A DNA stretch of 64,000 nt from Ophiura sarsii (lineage: Eukaryota > Echinodermata > Ophiuroidea > Amphilepidida > Ophiuridae): positions 10,677,717-10,741,716 of the forward strand of contig CM069448.1 of NCBI GenBank assembly GCA_035610835.1, written 5' to 3'. A program made the position numbers and the translations under genes. Of the stretch, positions 42,911 to 64,000 are shown in pieces (position 1 is the first letter of the stretch; every line of letters starts with the position of its first letter). The notes beneath the pieces were generated by a model. That model searched no databases, was not told where the DNA came from, and saw only the letters and a program-made list of their open reading frames with translations.

Positions 42911-44147
42911 CTATTTCAAGTGCTCATAATTTATCTTTATCCAAAGTCAATATCTCGAATAATAATAACGGACTTCAGCAAGGCTTTTGACAGGGTAGAC
43001 CATAATATTGCGATCCCCAAGCTGCTCAAAATGGGAGCCAGACCAGGGGTCATACCCTGGATATGTAGTTTCTTATCTAACAGAGTCCAGTGTGTCAGAT
43101 ACCATAACACTTTGTCTGATTGGAGTGAACTCTCAGGTGGGGTCCCATGTTGAATGGTCCAACAATCTTTATGGCCTTAGCTAATGATGCTGCCAGAGTG
43201 GAGGAGCCAAATAAACTCGCTTTGAAATATGTTGATGATTTAACTATTGTAGAAAATGTGTTTGGAAAACAAATTTCCACCATCCAACATGATTTGGATA
43301 AATTTGAACAATGGGCTACAGAGAATCATATGAATTTAAACCCGACCAAATGCATGTTTATGGATGTCACCTTTGCGATGGATCCACCGATACTTACCCC
43401 CCTCCGTTTGTATGATCAAGACCTTCATTGCACTGACACGGTGAAGATTCTGGGCATAAAAATTGCTAAAGATCTGAAATGGAACACCCACATTGGTGAC
43501 ATTACGAAACGTGCAAGTGGACGGCTATTTATGCTTAACATCCTAAAACGGCATGGGCTAAGTGTTAAAGACCTGGTAACAATCTATGTTGGTTTTGTTC
43601 GCCCCCTTCTTGAGTATGCTCTACCAGTATGGCATCCTGGTCTAGCCGACAGAAAATCTCCACTATGATTTGGAGCGTATTCAGAAGAGGGCGTGTAGAA
43701 TCATCTTAGGTTTTAACTACATAGGCTATCAGGATGCCTTAATAACATGTGCTATTCCGGAACTCAGGAACCGTAGAGACCAACTTTGTTTAAACTTTGC
43801 TAAATCCCTTTTAAAATCTAATGAATTCCGTGGTTGGTTACCAAAATCTAGAGATGAACAAGTGCATAATATGACTCTCCGTAGTGCTCACAAAATAACT
43901 GTTCCTAAAACACGTACCCTGCGTTACGCTCGTAGCTCAATTCCATACATGGTCAAACTCTTAAATCATACATTATAGTTCTGTTTCCAATAGGGGGTGG
44001 GTTGTTGTGTTTTGCATGCTTAGTTATTTCTATGAATATATTGTTTCTATTTTTCTATATATTACATATTGTAAATATTGTTGTAATTCAGCATTTTGCT
44101 GCGATAATGATATGTTTATTAAACCTTGAATTGAATTGAATTGAGAT
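42911..44147 (+). mobile_element. 5'-truncated non-LTR retrotransposon (Jockey/CR1-like), right arm only
   Basis: It carries RT motifs on + and a 3' tail of TTGAATTGAA-type repeats (44125-44147), as in CR1/L2/Jockey-type elements. The left arm is continuous at the matching point (near 19880). It lies ~300 bp upstream of the right kinase exon. Confidence 0.8.
42955..43978 (+). pseudogene. Frameshifted reverse transcriptase of the 42911-44147 element
   Basis: The pieces are IIITDFSKAFDRVDHNIAIP (42958-43150), then YVDDLTIVENVFG with a YVDD catalytic box (to 43668), then LERIQKRACRIILGFNY and LRNRRDQLCLNFAKSLL (to 43978). Frameshifts near 43150 and 43668 inactivate it, and no endonuclease is present. 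Confidence 0.85.
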
Positions 44148-44478
44148 TGAGGAAAGTAAAACATGGAACAGGGTCTTTCTTCAAATGCCTTGGATACATA
44201 AGTTGGACATGTATGTCTATTTTGCTCATCTTGGGTTTTTCTTCATATTTATTTATTTTAATCATATAAATAGAGGGAAAGTGAATAAAAAGTGATTAAA
44301 TCTTTGAATGTATAAAGAAATAAAACTATAATAAAATGTAAGGCATTTATTAGTCTTAGACAGAATCTTCTTCTTGCTTCTTCCTCATAAGAGCAAAACA
44401 TTATTTTTCATTATAAAATTCATTTAATTTGTTACAACTTCCTCATTTTCTATTTGTAGCTTTTCTCTTACTTTAAAG

Positions 44479-62703
<18,225 letters not shown>

Positions 62704-62831
62704 ATCCTATAAAATTATCCATCTAAGAGAGGAGCAAGGAGCGCAAATTCATTCAAATTCAAAAGGTATTTAAACCCAAGATATTCTAACAAAGCACATA
62801 TTCAAAGAACGTATTAGTTCACTCATGTTAA

Positions 62832-63045
62832 AGTTATATTATGTGATCTTTCCAGGGAACGCCCTCAACATCGAAAACAAAATTGAAAGCAGATTTTCTT
62901 GCAGATTTACATTTTTGATCATAAATCATACATACATTCCAAGTTACAGGGCGATACGATTCTTAATTACTTCAAAATCATGGTTTTAGAGTGAAAATAA
63001 ACTGTCGAGATATCACGACAGTTTATATTTTCACTCTAAATTCAC
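62832..63045. mobile_element. Half of a 49759-type MITE
   Basis: ATGTGATCTTTCCAGGGAAC and the sequence down to TTTTAGAGTGAAAATAAACTG match one half of the 49759-50129 element. The matching end is missing, and the sequence breaks directly into a copy of the kinase-gene exon 2 boundary. Confidence 0.7.
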
Positions 63046-63640
63046 GCACATATTTATGGTAAGAGAATCTTGCACCACACCAAATTTTTGAAGACAGTTT
63101 CTTACACACACTTCGAAATTCACTATTGCTTGCACAACAAAGCCATAACTATGATGACGTAATGGAATGGTATATATGGGGTGTTCCATTGAAAATGGTG
63201 GTATACATGTTCACACGTCATTACTATGAAACATTCAGTATTTGGTATTGATGTTTATATAAAGTAGTAAATAATTCAGTTGACTTTCAAATGCCATTGG
63301 TTTGATTGTAATTGCTCTTCCCAATCCAACGACGTGCCTGATCAATAATGGATACTAACAGAATGGGTTGTGCCACTTTTTAGGAAAAAGGTGCTTGTGG
63401 AAAGAGTAATTTTCTCATTTTGAGTATTACTAATTGACTTTGATATGAGAGTCAAGATGACTAAATGAATTATAATAATAATATGATGATAATAAGGTGC
63501 TTGTAATGCCCCATCAATCTAGATGAACTATTCCTAGGAGTGCAAACGAGAACATACATAAATACATAAATACAATAATACAATTGAACATAATACATAC
63601 ATGTACATAGATGTAAAAAGTGCATGGACATTTCATTTAC
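63046..63640 (+). pseudogene. Third partial copy of the locus: exon 2 donor end and intron 2
   Basis: CGCACATATTTATG/GTAAGAG (63046) repeats the last 14 bases of coding exon 2 and its donor. It then follows the right-arm intron (46185-46380) and, skipping the foldback element, 46968-47340. No coding frame of its own is retained in the window. Confidence 0.85.
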
Positions 63641-64000
63641 CTTTCAAATGTCATTTGTTTTATCTTATCAAAAAATATGCTTGATTAAAGTTGACCAAAA
63701 ATTTATAATTTGTGCTATTTTTATGAAGAAATGCTTCAAAGTGTTAAACATAACAGCAATTTTACACATGGATGATTTCTTTCAAAAATTTGGCACAATT
63801 TTGATCTTGTTTTCTCATGGTCAAACAAGCATATCGTTGGATAGACTCAAGCAAATTTGACAAAACAAACAGCATATGAGAGGTTACCGGTATTTAGTTA
63901 TCTTGAATCTCTTAAAGACATTAAATCCAAATACAAAATGTTTAATGATGGAAATAACACATTCCAAAAAACCCTTTTTTGTCTAAAAGTGGCAGCACAA
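63641..64000. repeat. Dispersed-repeat sequence at the window edge
   Basis: It matches the reverse complement of about 31290-31560 (ATATGCTTGATTAAAGTTGA, then TTTACACATGGATGATTT) and continues with the GTGGCA marks of the ~190-bp repeat family. Confidence 0.6.

Overview
The window is animal nuclear DNA: AT-rich, with many spliced exons bounded by GT/AG (one GC/AG) sites, non-LTR retrotransposon pieces, TA- and TTAA-flanked inverted-repeat transposons, tRNA-derived SINEs, tetranucleotide microsatellites and unusually many G/C homopolymer runs. A marine invertebrate such as an echinoderm or hemichordate would fit, but nothing here proves the phylum.

The layout is a giant imperfect palindrome. 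The left arm (about 112-22313) and right arm (about 40315-62826) are inverted copies of one ~22 kb locus, separated by an ~18 kb spacer. Each arm carries a complete-looking multi-exon gene, transcribed outward (left gene on -, right gene on +). By reading splice sites I could chain 11 coding exons in each arm with matching phases and no internal stop. They give about 649 (left) and 647 (right) residues: an N-terminal TKL-type protein kinase domain, a ~130-residue linker with Tyr motifs, an SH3 domain split over two exons, a C1 zinc-finger domain split over two exons, and a Cys-rich tail. I do not know a kinase-SH3-C1 protein of this order. The paralogues differ at 8 of 291 residues in the kinase exon and have arm-specific transposon insertions, so they are genuine diverged duplicates rather than an assembly mirror.

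The spacer (22314-40314) holds the 5' part of a sideroflexin-5-like gene on the - strand (exons at 34499-34546, 29293-29361, 28113-28217). Its fourth exon is present twice in tandem (23120-23174 and 22987-23041). The gene then runs into the left palindrome arm, and no later exon is visible. The rest of the spacer is mobile DNA: a perfect-looking 1195-bp tandem duplication containing a retrotransposon fragment, several mariner-like elements with TA target sites, MITEs, a G-rich foldback element, a TIR-bounded element containing a first-exon-like ORF, and a ~190-bp repeat family that also recurs in both arms and at the right edge.

Comparing the arms gives filled/empty site pairs that date insertions as post-duplication: a 1.3 kb mariner-type element (left only, clean empty site at right), a 5'-truncated non-LTR element with a 19-bp target duplication (left only), two TTAA-flanked MITEs (right only), and a nested block with a full-length endonuclease-reverse transcriptase (right only). 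A further fragment of the same locus, with the splice donor of coding exon 2, starts at about 63046. This suggests that more copies lie beyond the window.
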